DNA of 64,000 bases from Sisyra terminalis (GCA_958496175.1 OY292276.1:62633080-62697079), one strand, 5' to 3'; positions 1 to 8,621 are shown, numbered from the stretch's first letter. The notes: generated by a model from the sequence alone, not told the origin. Program-made: numbers and translations.

Positions 1-499
1 AGTAATGCTCCGAGTGAAATGGAGTTCCTTAACCTCTTATTTTAGCATACAAACAAAACGCTAATTTCTCGAAAAGTGAACGTTTAATTGAAATTCTAAG
101 TTCATTTTCGGTTTTAATGCATCGGATATTATCTAAAAATCATACATTTACTTAATTTACATTGGCAAGTATTGATTTTTATCTGCGGGTGTTTGCTCGT
201 ATGTATATCAACATGGGCAGTTTTAAAAATTGTTGTTTGTAACTTTGAACTAAACAAATAAATAGACAAATATAACAAAATATGAATAATTTATTTAAAT
301 AATTCAACAAGTTGTATGGATCCAGTAGTAGATATCGGTAGATCTCCCGTTCTCAATAAAGTTCATTAGATGGGCTTATTGGTAGTCATTTTTCCGGTGG
401 TTGTTGTTGTTCTTGTTGGTTTTGGCACTAGTGTTGCTTGCTTCTTCATTCAATATAAATATCTAGTAGATATAAATATTTCTTGCTTTGCTCCTCCTT

Positions 500-670
500 A
501 TTTCTTTATTGCCTTTATTTGATTCTTGAGCCAGACACCTTGCTTATTATATATAGCTATTCGGAGAATAAATTCTTGATGACTTTGCTTATGATGATTC
601 TGCAACGTTCGCTTAACTATTATTTACTTCCACTTTTGCGGAAAGGGGCGCTTCAAATCCAATAAATCAC
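500..670 (-). other. putative 3' terminal exon with polyadenylation signals
   Basis: On the minus strand a pyrimidine-rich tract ends in TTTTATTTTTCAG at 671-683, a good 3' splice site. The segment after it opens a frame (668-624) reading DLLDLKRPFPQKWK and then TAA. About 105 bases further on are two AATAAA hexamers (514-519 and 505-510) suited to cleavage near 480-495. Acceptor, short coding tail, stop and poly(A) signals together resemble the last exon of a spliced minus-strand gene. No convincing partner donor was found just upstream, and the product is not recognised. The plus-strand frame over the same bases looks like a shadow. Inference only; RNA evidence would decide. Confidence 0.35.
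505..519 (-). terminator. tandem AATAAA polyadenylation signals
   Basis: Two canonical AATAAA hexamers on the minus strand, 3 bases apart, followed by AAATAAGG. They sit about 105 bases past the stop codon of the putative terminal exon. AATAAA is common in AT-rich DNA, so position, not the motif alone, is the argument. Confidence 0.35.
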
Positions 671-772
671 CTGAAAAATAAAATTACATGAATAAGAAAA
701 GAACATTCTCTTCTTCGTAATCTTTAACATGGTTTCCAATAGATAGATATATTGATGGAGATAAATTGGAGA

Positions 773-925
773 TCAGAATCTGCTGGACGGTCCTTTTTCA
801 GCGATTAGGTATTTGCCGTGCTGCGGACGCGAACTCTTGTCCACGAGCTGTTCCAGCAGGTCGATGATTGCCTACGTTTCCTTTTCCCCTCTGGCCCCTG
901 TGCTGTTTTTCCTTCTGTTCCTGTG
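773..925 (-). pseudogene. GC-rich coding relic with one in-frame amber codon
   Basis: This is the most GC-rich stretch of the unit (about half G+C against about 30% around it). In one minus-strand frame it reads 51 codons. A basic, glycine-containing N-terminal part (HRNRRKNSTGARGEKET) is followed by TAG at 874-872, then 32 residues beginning AIIDLLEQLVDKSSRPQHGK and ending GPSSRF before TGA. The part after the stop has an amphipathic helix-like character and protein-like composition, and TAG is one change from CAG (Gln). The other two frames are also fairly open because the segment is GC-rich, so frame choice is inference. No family was recognised. The TAG is present in all five copies, so the damage predates amplification, unless TAG/GC is a splice acceptor; the preceding sequence is purine-rich, which argues against that. 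Confidence 0.35.
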
Positions 926-1623
926 CTAGATATAGTGACGTGGGATGAGGAATGTCCGAATACTCAATAATTCCTCCATTCTACGTTAGCAAATAGAGTG
1001 TCAGGGGACAATTATGGATATAATTGTGATTGATAACAACAAATTATTTTGACATTAAAGATAAACTTTATGGCAACGAAACATATTTGAAGAAAACTTA
1101 AGCCATTAACAAAGAAATTCAAAGATAGATTGATTTTTTGACACACAGAAATTTTTCAAAGTAGTCTTGAGAAGATCTTCAAAAGGAGGCAAAATGCTGT
1201 GCTAACTAACTGCTGCAATAAATTAATTTCTTTTCCTGATTCTTATACTCAAGGTTTATAAATTATTGCACAGGTTGCCCCATTAGACAAAAAAATGACG
1301 TCTTACGAAAAATTTTGAAGTTTGAATCAGTCTAAAGATATATACGAATTTTTTTTTTTTTTTACGGAATCTCTCCAATTTGGATATTATAACAGTAATA
1401 ATTTCCTTCCGTATGTTATTAGTGATAAGTCCACAAATACACGGAGGCATGATGGAAAGTCTAAGCTTTGAACTTGTGCGTCTGCAATTGCATATCTCTT
1501 CTTATTTAGAAAGAAAAACGGACACTCCTTTTCTGAAATTTTAAAAAACTATTGATTGAATGATAAAAGTAATAAAACTCTAACGGATTACCATTCACCA
1601 AATATATTTGTTACAAAGCGAAT
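926..1623. other. AT-rich stretch without recognised gene
   Basis: No convincing exon or element seen. It holds a T tract at 1349-1363 whose length differs between copies (15, 19, 16 and 15 T in copies 1-4), the usual sign of replication slippage. Confidence 0.6.
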
Positions 1624-1674
1624 TTAATTTAGGTAACAACTGCTTTTCTCTGCATCCATTTTGAGACTCAAAAT
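1624..1674 (-). other. putative small exon after TTTTTACAG acceptor
   Basis: The minus strand shows ATTTTATTTTTACAG directly before 1674, a consensus 3' splice site. The following bases open a 16-codon frame ending MDAEKSSCYLN and TAA at 1624-1626. It lies about 50 bases downstream of the probable donor of the module A FW exon (GTGAAA at 1726-1721), so the interval would be an unusually short intron. Product unknown. Copies: 17367-17417, 33112-33162, 48844-48894. Confidence 0.25.
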
Positions 1675-1726
1675 CTGTAAAAATAAAATCATATTATTAT
1701 TTGAATTTGAGTACAATTATTTCACT

Positions 1727-2113
1727 CAAGAAGACTGTTTTAATGTTATTGTAAAATTATTGTAGGAGACATGTAAACTTTTAAAATGGTAGGTAAATAG
1801 TAAAGCTCTACCTACTTGTTGTATTTTGATTATAAAACTATTACATGAATATTCCACAATCACCACACTGCATTCATTCCAGATTTGGTTGTTTTCAGGT
1901 AAACTCCAAGTCCTATTGACCCCCGAAATTGTGGGTTTGGAGGAGAATAATGCTGCGAATCCCATGGACAATTACACCACATTATAGGATTTCTGTATCC
2001 GAAAGTCATTCCTGGATTCGTTCAAAAAGCGTGGATTCATTAAAGCCATTTTTTGTGGATGTACACCAAAACTTAACTTTTATATGTAAAGAGGGTCTCT
2101 CTTTCACTTCCAT
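1727..2113 (-). pseudogene. module A, FW-motif exon
   Basis: Putative minus-strand exon with acceptor TTTTATTTTAG just before 2113 and possible donor GTGAAA at 1726-1721. From the ATG at 2113 it encodes 35 residues to TGA at 2006-2008. The sequence starts MEVKERPSLHIKVKFWCTST and ends ESTLFERIQE. It aligns over its length with the module C frame at 11296 (shared KFWCTSTK, TLFERI) and with module B (FWRTSTK), and the acceptor position is conserved in A and C. In A the frame stops early where C stays open, so A may be the decayed copy. A second, overlapping minus frame (1971-1726, 81 codons) follows; it has no counterpart in B or C and is probably chance. FWxTSTK is not a motif I can assign to a family. 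Confidence 0.4.
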
Positions 2114-2459
2114 CTAAAATAAAAGTTTTTAATTTAATCTGGGTATTAGGTACCTTGATACTTTGATCCAAAGATTTACATACTTACCACAAAAGTTTAT
2201 TGTCTTTATTTAACTCTCATTTAACTTTTACGCAATTGTCTACAAAGAATTTGAAGTTGAGTAAAACTTGAAGTAATTTCACAAAATCTTCGTAAATTTT
2301 ATTACATCTTATTGTCGGACTATTAATTTCATCTTATGACTCCAAAAAAAAAAAAAAAAAAAGGCGAAGACTGCAACGTGCAAAAGTAAGAGCCGAAGAG
2401 GAACTCGAATTGGGGAAAAACTTGGGATTATTGTTCTCTATCCTCACACATATCACATC

Positions 2460-2657
2460 TCATTTCCGCATTATTACTTTCAACCCATGTGTTCGATTAG
2501 TACTTGAGGATAGTAGTTTGTAGAAGCCAGAACCAAGTAGAGCTTCGTTGGTACTAATTCTTGTCAAATCTTCATCATCTGATCCGTGCAGTAATATGGA
2601 CCTGGTAACTGAACAAAGAGTCAATATTCCTGATTCAAGTATGGTACTACCTAGGTA
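2460..2657 (-). pseudogene. module A, SDDEDL open frame
   Basis: Minus-strand open frame of 65 codons, without its own ATG, bounded by TAG (2658-2660) and TGA (2460-2462). Landmarks in order: STILESGILTLC, ILLHGSDDEDL, FYKLLSSSTN, HGLKVIMRK. The module C counterpart (11880-11617) keeps the same frame and landmarks although the two differ by a 27-base indel between DDEDL and FYKLL, a multiple of three. The tail HGMKVIM also survives in module B at about 6515-6540. The opposite strand is closed by stops. Most codon differences between A and C are replacements (about 7 of 8 by eye), so constraint is not shown: relaxed decay or diversifying selection both fit. Product unknown. Confidence 0.4.
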
Positions 2658-3055
2658 CTACCAAATGGTTCCAACAAATCCCGAGGGAATTAATTGAAAT
2701 AACTTTTCAAATGACGTCAAACATAAGGGGCAATACTTAATAAACCCTGAGATAGATTGCCAATAGAACACAAGACATTGTTAGAATACCTAATAATATA
2801 TATTAAGTTCCTAATAACTATACAACATGCAAAAGCAACAAGTAGCATTTGTTTGTATTCCATTGATTCCTATTTTGGAAAATTTAAATATCAATTTCGG
2901 AAATATATAATAATGCAAGCGATTAAATAAGACAATTAACATAATTTTAGGGCAACAATTAAGAGAAAATTACTTTGTTCTTGTGCATGAAAAACTAACC
3001 TCATTGTAGGTACTGTGCAATTTTTATCTTTCGACAATTTGAAAAATTTACTTAC

Positions 3056-3102
3056 ATTTTTCCATTTCCATATTCCAATCGATGCACCAAATAATAGTTT
3101 TG
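3056..3102 (-). other. module A, 47-nt putative microexon (LVHRLEY)
   Basis: Flanked on the minus strand by TTTATAG at its 5' side and by a strong donor GTAAGTAAA (3055-3047). The frame reads QNYYLVHRLEYGNGK. Module C has the homologous piece at 12360-12318 (CLVHPLEYENGK, donor GTACGTAAA) and a third homologue lies at 9359-9319. In copy 4 the last exon base before the donor is changed (AAAACT versus AAAAAT), matching module C. Splice-site conservation between diverged copies is the main support. Confidence 0.35.
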
Positions 3103-3300
3103 CTATAAATTGAGAAATTTAATTAATAATGCACAAATTTCCGCTACTTTATCGCTGATTTCATTGCAACTTGGTCGATCAAAACAACAGGTGGTCGGCA
3201 GTTGTTGTATGTGTATGTATACACATAAAAGGAGAATAATAATAATAAAGTAAGTAGAAAAGATCGATGAAATGCAAGTTAAAGAGAGAAGTGAATAGTA
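3103..3300 (-). other. module A, cysteine-containing open frame with hydrophobic lead
   Basis: Open minus frame of 65 codons from TGA (3301-3303) to TAG (3103-3105), with no ATG. It contains a hydrophobic run FIIIILLLCVYIHI followed by TTCCFDRPSCNEIS and a helix-like tail ICALLIKFLNL. Module C retains ITCCFGRPSCNEF and CALLIKFPNL, with a 21-base in-frame deletion between them. The hydrophobic part could equally be the pyrimidine tract of an intron (CTTTATTATTATTATTCTCC), in which case only the CCF part is exonic. The plus strand is also partly open here, so strand is uncertain. Confidence 0.25.
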
Positions 3301-3499
3301 TCACGTAAACTAACATTTCCAACATTTTCCACCCGTCCCCATATTCCTTTCGACTCCTTAATACTTCGAAAGGTAAAAATAACGCTTTGCATTTTCCCTG
3401 TTTTTAGTTGAACATAATTTATTTTTCACCAATTAAGGGCATATCCTAAGTGGGGGGATCGTGGGGATAAATTCAAGGCATTCAAGTTAACCAAAAAAA

Positions 3500-3715
3500 T
3501 AATGCCAATCAGGCAGTTATTGTACTGTTCAAACGGTTCTAAACGATTCGGAATGTTCAATAAAACATGAACGACCATTGTTGTATTGAACTGCCCCCTA
3601 GCGAAATAATATGACAATACCTTTGAATTTTAAAATATGAAATTTTTGAACCCAAAACTTGGACCATAAAAATGTAACGCCTTTAATATTGGAATGACAT
3701 TGAATTACAGCAATA
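3500..3715. repeat. diverged repeat, member 1 (MITE-like)
   Basis: About 180-210 bases that resemble 4321-4500. Both contain ATATGAAATTTTTGAAC, a TTGAACTGCCCCCT / GAAACTGGCCTCTG block and TTTAATATTGG / TATTATATTGGG ends. The degree of divergence says the pair predates the 15.7-kb amplification. A minus-strand frame of 63 codons (3617-3426) spans it, but the second member does not keep that frame, so coding is unlikely. Copies: about 19243, 34977 and 50709. Confidence 0.4.
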
Positions 3716-4320
3716 AAGAAATTTAAAATTAAATAAGGGCAAGAGAGTTTATGGAGAGTGTAGGTAGCTCAGAATTCTCACAGAACACCCTAAACATATC
3801 TAAAACAAATATTATTTTTCTATCCAATTTTCCTTTTTTCCCCATCAAAGTCTGACACAATAATGAAAATTGCAAACCACAACATTATAGGTCCATAAGA
3901 AGCTAAAATGAAAAAGCTTTTTCTTTAATAAATCCAAGTTAAAATAAAAAGCGTTGAATATGGCAAAGGGTGTGGGAATTGTCATTTGATTGTTTGCAAA
4001 TGAAAAAGGCGAAACTAGAAAAATAAATAAAACCGGCTCTAGAATTTAATCGTGAAAATCATAAGGAAAAAAATTGGAATATTTAATTCATATTCTAGCG
4101 ATTTTCCTTTGACAAGTAATGTGACAGCGGTGAAAAAATTTTCATATTGCAAACCTTTTCTTTGGGCACATTCAACATAACCTTTTGTCTAACTTTTTAG
4201 ATGAAAGAAAAACTGGTCAATAAAATAATGATTTCCCAACTGTAGGCATTCTGAAATGACAATTTTTAGTTCGTTATAAATAAAAATTTACTTGAAAACC
4301 CAATGGAACCAAGAATTTCT
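3716..4320. other. AT-rich stretch, nothing recognised
   Basis: No open frame, inverted repeat or splice-flanked segment that I can support on either strand. Confidence 0.5.
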
Positions 4321-4500
4321 TTCAGTGTTCAAATAGTTCAAACGAAAATGTATGGCAATTATTGTATGAAACTGGCCTCTGGTTAATGAACTTTACAATA
4401 TCTTTGAATTTGAAAATATGAAATTTTTGAACGCTTTGAAACCACGGAATATGTTAAAACTATAAAAATTAAATCCTATTATATTGGGACCATTTGAACT
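4321..4500. repeat. diverged repeat, member 2 (MITE-like)
   Basis: Direct-orientation relative of 3500-3715, sharing a GAAACTGGCCTCTG block and ATATGAAATTTTTGAAC. No clear terminal inverted repeats or target duplication could be fixed, so the element class is open. Copies: about 20064, 35798 and 51530. Confidence 0.35.
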
Positions 4501-4589
4501 CTTAAATAGCGATCTACATATAATAACTAATATCAATAATTTACTGATTATTTGGTTTCAATGTAAACCTGAAAAATCGACATTGTAAT

Positions 4590-5060
4590 TGAATTGGATT
4601 AAATCTAATGTGAACAATCCATTAGCAACCTGTAGGTACTGACCTCATATTCCTATCGATAATTTATTTAAAAAAAAAAAGCAATAAGAAAGTTTCTTTA
4701 ATTCAATTCGGTTAGTGCAATACTTTAGTTATTCAGCGTTAAGAATTTAAAAAGCTTCCAACAAATAGTTTTACATTAAATAAAAATTATTTAAAATAAT
4801 AATTAAGAGAACATTTTTCACCGAATTCAATTAAGAAGAGCCAATGTAATCTCACCTTCATTTAAAAACTACTTGTCGTAGGTACTATCTTCTATCAATC
4901 CATACAACTTATTTTGAAAATAATTACGAGAGAGTACTTATTTGAGCCTTTAATTAAAATCCCAAACAAATTCCTAATCAAGAATCAGTTGAATTAGCCG
5001 ATGCAATTGCTTTAATAACTAAGGAAATTTAATTGATTTTTCCTTTTTCAAGTTGAATTT
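4590..5060. repeat. degenerate extra copies of the 12.2-kb / 2.9-kb module segment
   Basis: Two or three short blocks resemble 12170-12310 of module C and 2920-3060 of module A: ATTAAATCTAATG with GTAGGTACTG (4599-4640), and AATTAAGAGAACATTTTTCA with GTAGGTACTATCTTCTATCA (4800-4900). Order is kept but spacing is not, as expected from old decayed duplicates. The relation is by eye and weaker than that between modules A and C. Confidence 0.3.
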
Positions 5061-5565
5061 TAATTCTATTGAATTATGTATATAGTGCAGAAGTTAACAA
5101 TATCGTTTGCAGTGTAAATCTAGGAAATGTTTATGAGACATTTTTTAAAGGCTTAATAAAATCTTAAAAATGTTTTGATACTTGATAATAAATTTAAATA
5201 AACCATTGTGACGTTATCCTGAATATTAAAATGAATTCTTTTAAGAAAAAGATGCAATGATGTTGCCTTAATAGTTTGATGAATACTTAAATTTCTATCA
5301 GTGGCTTAAATATTAAAGTATTTTTAGATATTTATCTATATGCAGCAAGTGCACAGAATGTAGTATAACATAAACAATTTGTTAAATTTGTGTGCTTATG
5401 AAAATTAAATATTTTAGCAATTAAAAAAAATGATGTCTACAATAATTTTCTTTGTTACTTATGAAATTTACAAAATCAATTTTAAAATCAACTATACCTA
5501 CAAACTTTTCACACTTCATCACAATAACGACACAATAGTTTAATTATAAATCAAGTGACGGGTAC
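5061..5565. other. AT-rich stretch, nothing recognised
   Basis: No supported gene or element on either strand. Confidence 0.5.
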
Positions 5566-5879
5566 AATTAATTTGTACAAACCAGTAGAAGAAATTTAAA
5601 TTTCTGCCGTTGAAATCGTCGTCGATCGGCGCCACTCCAAGCCCTATATAAATGGGGAGAAAATATACATCTTTTATTTTACATTTACACTTAGTGTAGC
5701 ATATATCTATGGATATTATATCAATATTTATGCATCAATATCATTCTTCTATTATTAGCTGCGCTTGCAATATATATATATGGGAATAGTTGATCTTCAT
5801 AATCTCGATGACAATTGATTTGTTTTCGTTGAATAAATTAAAATCATCTAAAAAAAAAAAAAAAAACTTAAATTAATTT
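5566..5879 (+). mobile_element. possible retrocopy or mini-transcription unit (TATA, AATAAA, A17)
   Basis: On the plus strand a CG-rich patch (CGTCGTCGATCGGCGCCAC, 5617-5635) precedes TATATAAA at 5645-5652. AATAAA lies at 5832-5837, followed after 12 bases by an uninterrupted A17 tract (5850-5866). AATAAA this close to an encoded A tract is the mark of a reverse-transcribed, inserted RNA. The 9-base word AATTAATTT occurs at 5566-5574 and 5871-5879 and could be a target duplication, but it is low complexity. The TATA box would be unusual inside a retrocopy, so a short intact gene is the alternative. The only frame starts at the ATG at 5710 (26 codons) and is not recognised. A17 is the same in all four copies. 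Copies start near 21310, 37044 and 52774. Confidence 0.3.
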
Positions 5880-6168
5880 CACCACTTACTTAACAAATAT
5901 TAATTAATCCTATTTGAAGTAATGTATGATATTGTTATGCTAAATCACCTAAACGATGATAACACAGTAGGTGGTCTTACAACTGTTGTAAATCCAATTG
6001 GAATGAATTTACAACGATACACCACGAGAGGTATACGGGGTGATTACGTATGAGTATTTAAAGATAAATATTCCGAATACAAAATGAATATTGTCTAGGT
6101 AAGCTATACTTATGCAATCGTTGATATTAACCAGAACCAATATAACATAGTGAATAATATCAACTTAC
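5880..6168. other. intermodule sequence with one module-like word
   Basis: The stretch at 5967-5990 (GTAGGTGGTCTTACAACTGT) resembles the AACAGGTGGTCGGCAGTTGT at 3189 in module A, suggesting another decayed module edge. Otherwise nothing is seen. Confidence 0.3.
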
Positions 6169-6355
6169 TTGAATTATAAATGATTATCTAATCTCTGGAT
6201 GCATTTCTCCTGCACAGCGTCATAGAAAGATTTTTACAATCCAAAGGTACGTTTTCCAACTGATTTCTCATAAACGCGCCATAAGTACCTACTTTGTGGA
6301 TGTACGCCAAAATGTTTCTTTTATATTATAGATGAACTTTTTTTTCTTGTTCAAC
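6169..6355 (-). pseudogene. module B, FW-motif exon
   Basis: Minus-strand exon candidate with acceptor TTTTTTTAG before 6355 and donor GTAAGTTGA at 6168-6160. The donor and the bases after it (GTAAGTTGATATTATT) match the donor of module C (GTAAGTTGAAATTATT). One frame reads LNKKKKFIYNIKETFWRTSTK and then TAG, aligning with KVKFWCTSTK in A and NAKFWCTSTK in C. B is the shortest and most diverged member and its frame ends right after the motif. Confidence 0.35.
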
Positions 6356-6453
6356 CTAAAAAAATAGTTTTAAATTTCCATTCTATTACATAGTATCATG
6401 TACCAGAAAACTTATTACCTCAAAAGCCTTTTGTCGTCAACTCTCTGCTTACT

Positions 6454-6624
6454 TTAAGCGTAATTATGGTTGTCTACGAGAAACTTAAATTGGAGAAAAA
6501 CTTGAGTGATAGTTTTGCACATCCACATCCACATTATTACTTTCATTCCATGGGGGGAGCAAGATAGTAAAGTTGGGAACAGAAGCGTACGAAAAAAAGG
6601 AACAAATGGGAAGAGTGAAGACAT
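6454..6624 (-). pseudogene. module B, MSSLFPF open frame
   Basis: A 56-codon minus-strand frame with ATG at 6622-6624 and TAA at 6454-6456. It starts MSSLFPFVPFFRTLLFPTLL, continues SCSPHGMKVIM, and then runs without a break into TQVFLQFKFLVDNHN. HGMKVIM matches HGLKVIMRK (A) and HGSKVIMRK (C). TQVFLQFKFL matches SQVFPQFEFL, which in module C lies in a different frame. B therefore keeps continuous what is broken in A and C, which suggests the ancestor read through both. The N-terminal half has no counterpart. Confidence 0.35.
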
Positions 6625-7076
6625 CTTGAGATGTAAACTTCTGTTAATTCTTCTTCGCCATAATGAGTTCAGTTATCTGTATATTATTCTAATCCCCGTA
6701 GATGAACGAATAGTAAATTAACACTCTGACTTCCAATAAGCCTTAGGAGTCGACGTAGGTACTTCCAAATATCTCTAAGAAATTATAAGAAATGACAATT
6801 TTTAATTTTACCGAAATTTATTAAAACTTATCGTTTACCTGTTTATACAATATTAACAATGCTGCTTTACATTGACCAAAAACGTAGCAAGAAAAAATCC
6901 ACGGGAAATTAAAAAATATGCAAACATATTAAACTGGGTACCTAGTTCCTATAAAGTCAGAGCATTGTCAGATATTGTGAGTTGAAACTTATTTACATTT
7001 ATTATCATACCTATTAGTTTATGTCATTGCCATCAAGTTCATCATTAATTTGAGAACACTGAAACTGCGTACTTAC
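6625..7076. other. AT-rich stretch, nothing recognised
   Basis: No supported feature. Contains single GTAGGTAC and GGTACC words typical of the whole unit. Confidence 0.5.
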
Positions 7077-7234
7077 ACCAAACTGTCTAAGAAGTTGGCT
7101 TTTTCTTTTCGGATACCACCAGGTTGATTTCCCCCTCTCTTTGCATTTATTCTCCGTATTACTCCGTACGTTTTAATTAGCTTCACAAAATAATCAAATA
7201 GTTGGTAAGACGTTTTCTAAATGACTCCACAAAT
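7077..7234 (-). other. putative noncoding exon, CTGTGCAG acceptor and GTAAGTACG donor
   Basis: A 158-nt minus-strand segment between TTTTTCTGTGCAG (acceptor, up to 7235) and GTAAGTACG (7076-7068), the best-formed acceptor and donor pair in the unit. All three frames contain stops within about 50 bases, so it would belong to a noncoding RNA or an untranslated region. Confidence 0.4.
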
Positions 7235-7318
7235 CTGCACAGAAAAAGTACTTAATTTAGAATTATTATTAAATTTTGTTATAAAATATTAATCGAAGAT
7301 CCCAATGACATATTTTAC

Positions 7319-7362
7319 GGTTCAACGATAACTGCTTCCTTCAATTCCTAGATACATTGAAT
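7319..7362 (-). other. 44-nt putative microexon
   Basis: Acceptor TTTTTTCTGTGCAG ends at 7363; a possible donor GTAAAA lies at 7318-7313. The segment starts ATTCAATG; in one frame it reads SMYLGIEGSSYR. The opening ATTCAATG is shared with the exons at 8253 (ATTCGATG) and 8621 (ATGCAATG), indicating common ancestry. Confidence 0.3.
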
Positions 7363-8022
7363 CTGCACAGAAAAAAGAATCATTAATTTATATATTTAAA
7401 ACTTAAACTAAATTTTCTAAAGCTAAGCTTATAAAACTAATGATCTATCTACGTATATATTATATATATAAGTTATTAACGAAAAAGATCTCACATAATA
7501 TAATATAAACCCCAAATATAAAAATAATTTCATGTAGGTATTAGTATAAAATAATTTCAAGATAGAGAATACGTTTTTAGAGTACTAGATAAGAGAAATA
7601 GGCTTTTAAGAGTAGGTAGGGCAGAGGTTTTGAATCTATAAAGTGAACATTTCGTGTTCGTATTATCGTTTTATAAATTTAATGATTGCAAAGGACTGAA
7701 CGACGTGGGTCGCAGTTTTGAATCGACTATTTATCAATTGTAAGTTCAGCTATTGCACAAATGCATATATCTAAGCCAATATATAATATTAAATTTAGTA
7801 TAATGTTACAAGTTGTTAATGTTATAAAACAACTTATAAAAATTGAAACCCAAACAAGAGGTATTAAATGTTTCTATCTAAATAATACCTAAGCCTAGTT
7901 TCAATTGATTTAAAGTAGTATTAGTTTCCCGTGAAATATTGGGGTCAAAAGAATAATAGAGATAAAGTATAACTAAGCTATAGATAGGATTTGATAACGA
8001 TGACTGGTATTAGGTAATAATA

Positions 8023-8133
8023 AGAAGCTTGATGGCTTGAATGGCTGAAGAAGAAGGAATTTCAATAGTTTCGTCATGTCTTGAATTGCTCATCTAATCA
8101 ATTCTTCCGACTGCAATCATTCCAAGAGAATAT
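8023..8133 (-). other. putative exon after TTTCTTTGCAG acceptor
   Basis: Acceptor ATTTTCTTTGCAG lies directly before 8133. The bases TCGGAAGAATTGATTAGATG near 8100 resemble GCGGAACAATTGATAATGG after the acceptor at 8537, so the two are paralogous. No clear donor; the end given here is arbitrary. Confidence 0.25.
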
Positions 8134-8159
8134 CTGCAAAGAAAATAAAATTTAATTAA

Positions 8160-8253
8160 AGCAAAAAAATAAGGTTTTTAAATTCTTCATTTCTTGAGGG
8201 CCAACGTGCTAACACATCTCTTTGAATTCTTTCACATTGACAATCCATCGAAT
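8160..8253 (-). other. putative exon after GTCTGTGCAG acceptor, 31-codon frame
   Basis: Acceptor TTTTGTCTGTGCAG precedes 8253. The frame starts MDCQCERIQRDVLARWPSRN and runs to TAA at 8158-8160. It has the composition of a real protein segment (charged, Cys and Trp present) but no ending donor and no recognised family. Confidence 0.3.
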
Positions 8254-8479
8254 CTGCACAGACAAAACAACATTTAATCTCTTCAAATCAGTTGAATATA
8301 AAAACTTAAAATTAATAAAAAACTACGTAAAGACAATAACAATAAAGCTAAGATAATATTATAACTGAACTATTTTGGATAGGTAGGCGGCGCTAAGCTA
8401 ACAATATAAGAATTCCCATTGTTCTATTATTTTTTTTTAAAACATTCAAGGGGGAGAGGGTGGTTGTTTTGAATTAATT

Positions 8480-8537
8480 TTCATAACTTGGCGATTGGTA
8501 TAGAGGTCGGCTCCATTATCAATTGTTCCGCAAAAAT
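8480..8537 (-). other. putative exon after TTTCTGTTACAG acceptor
   Basis: Acceptor TTTTTTTCTGTTACAG precedes 8537. An 18-codon frame IFAEQLIMEPTSIPIAKL ends in TGA near 8481. Pairs with the acceptor at 8621, 84 bases away; no clear donor. Confidence 0.25.
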
Positions 8538-8556
8538 CTGTAACAGAAAAAAATAA

Positions 8557-8621
8557 TCAAAAACTAAAGACAATTTGGTTTCGTTTCTTCATTTCTTCAG
8601 ATTTTCCCGTGACCATTGCAT
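8557..8621 (-). other. putative exon after CTGTGCAG acceptor (MVTGKSEE)
   Basis: Acceptor TTTTTTTTCTGTGCAG precedes 8621. The bases start ATGCAATGG and encode MVTGKSEEMKKRNQIVFSF before TGA at 8557-8559. A longer minus frame through the intron-like upstream sequence is very AT-rich and probably not coding. No GT donor is evident. Confidence 0.25.

Noticed and set aside
483..665. 60-codon plus-strand frame
   Set aside because: Overlaps the minus-strand terminal exon candidate with AATAAA signals; begins at a non-ATG codon and has no paralogue.
1726..1971. 81-codon minus-strand frame in module A
   Set aside because: No counterpart in modules B or C; downstream of the stop of the conserved FW frame.
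3426..3617. 63-codon minus-strand frame
   Set aside because: Lies in a repeat whose second member at 4321-4500 does not keep the frame.
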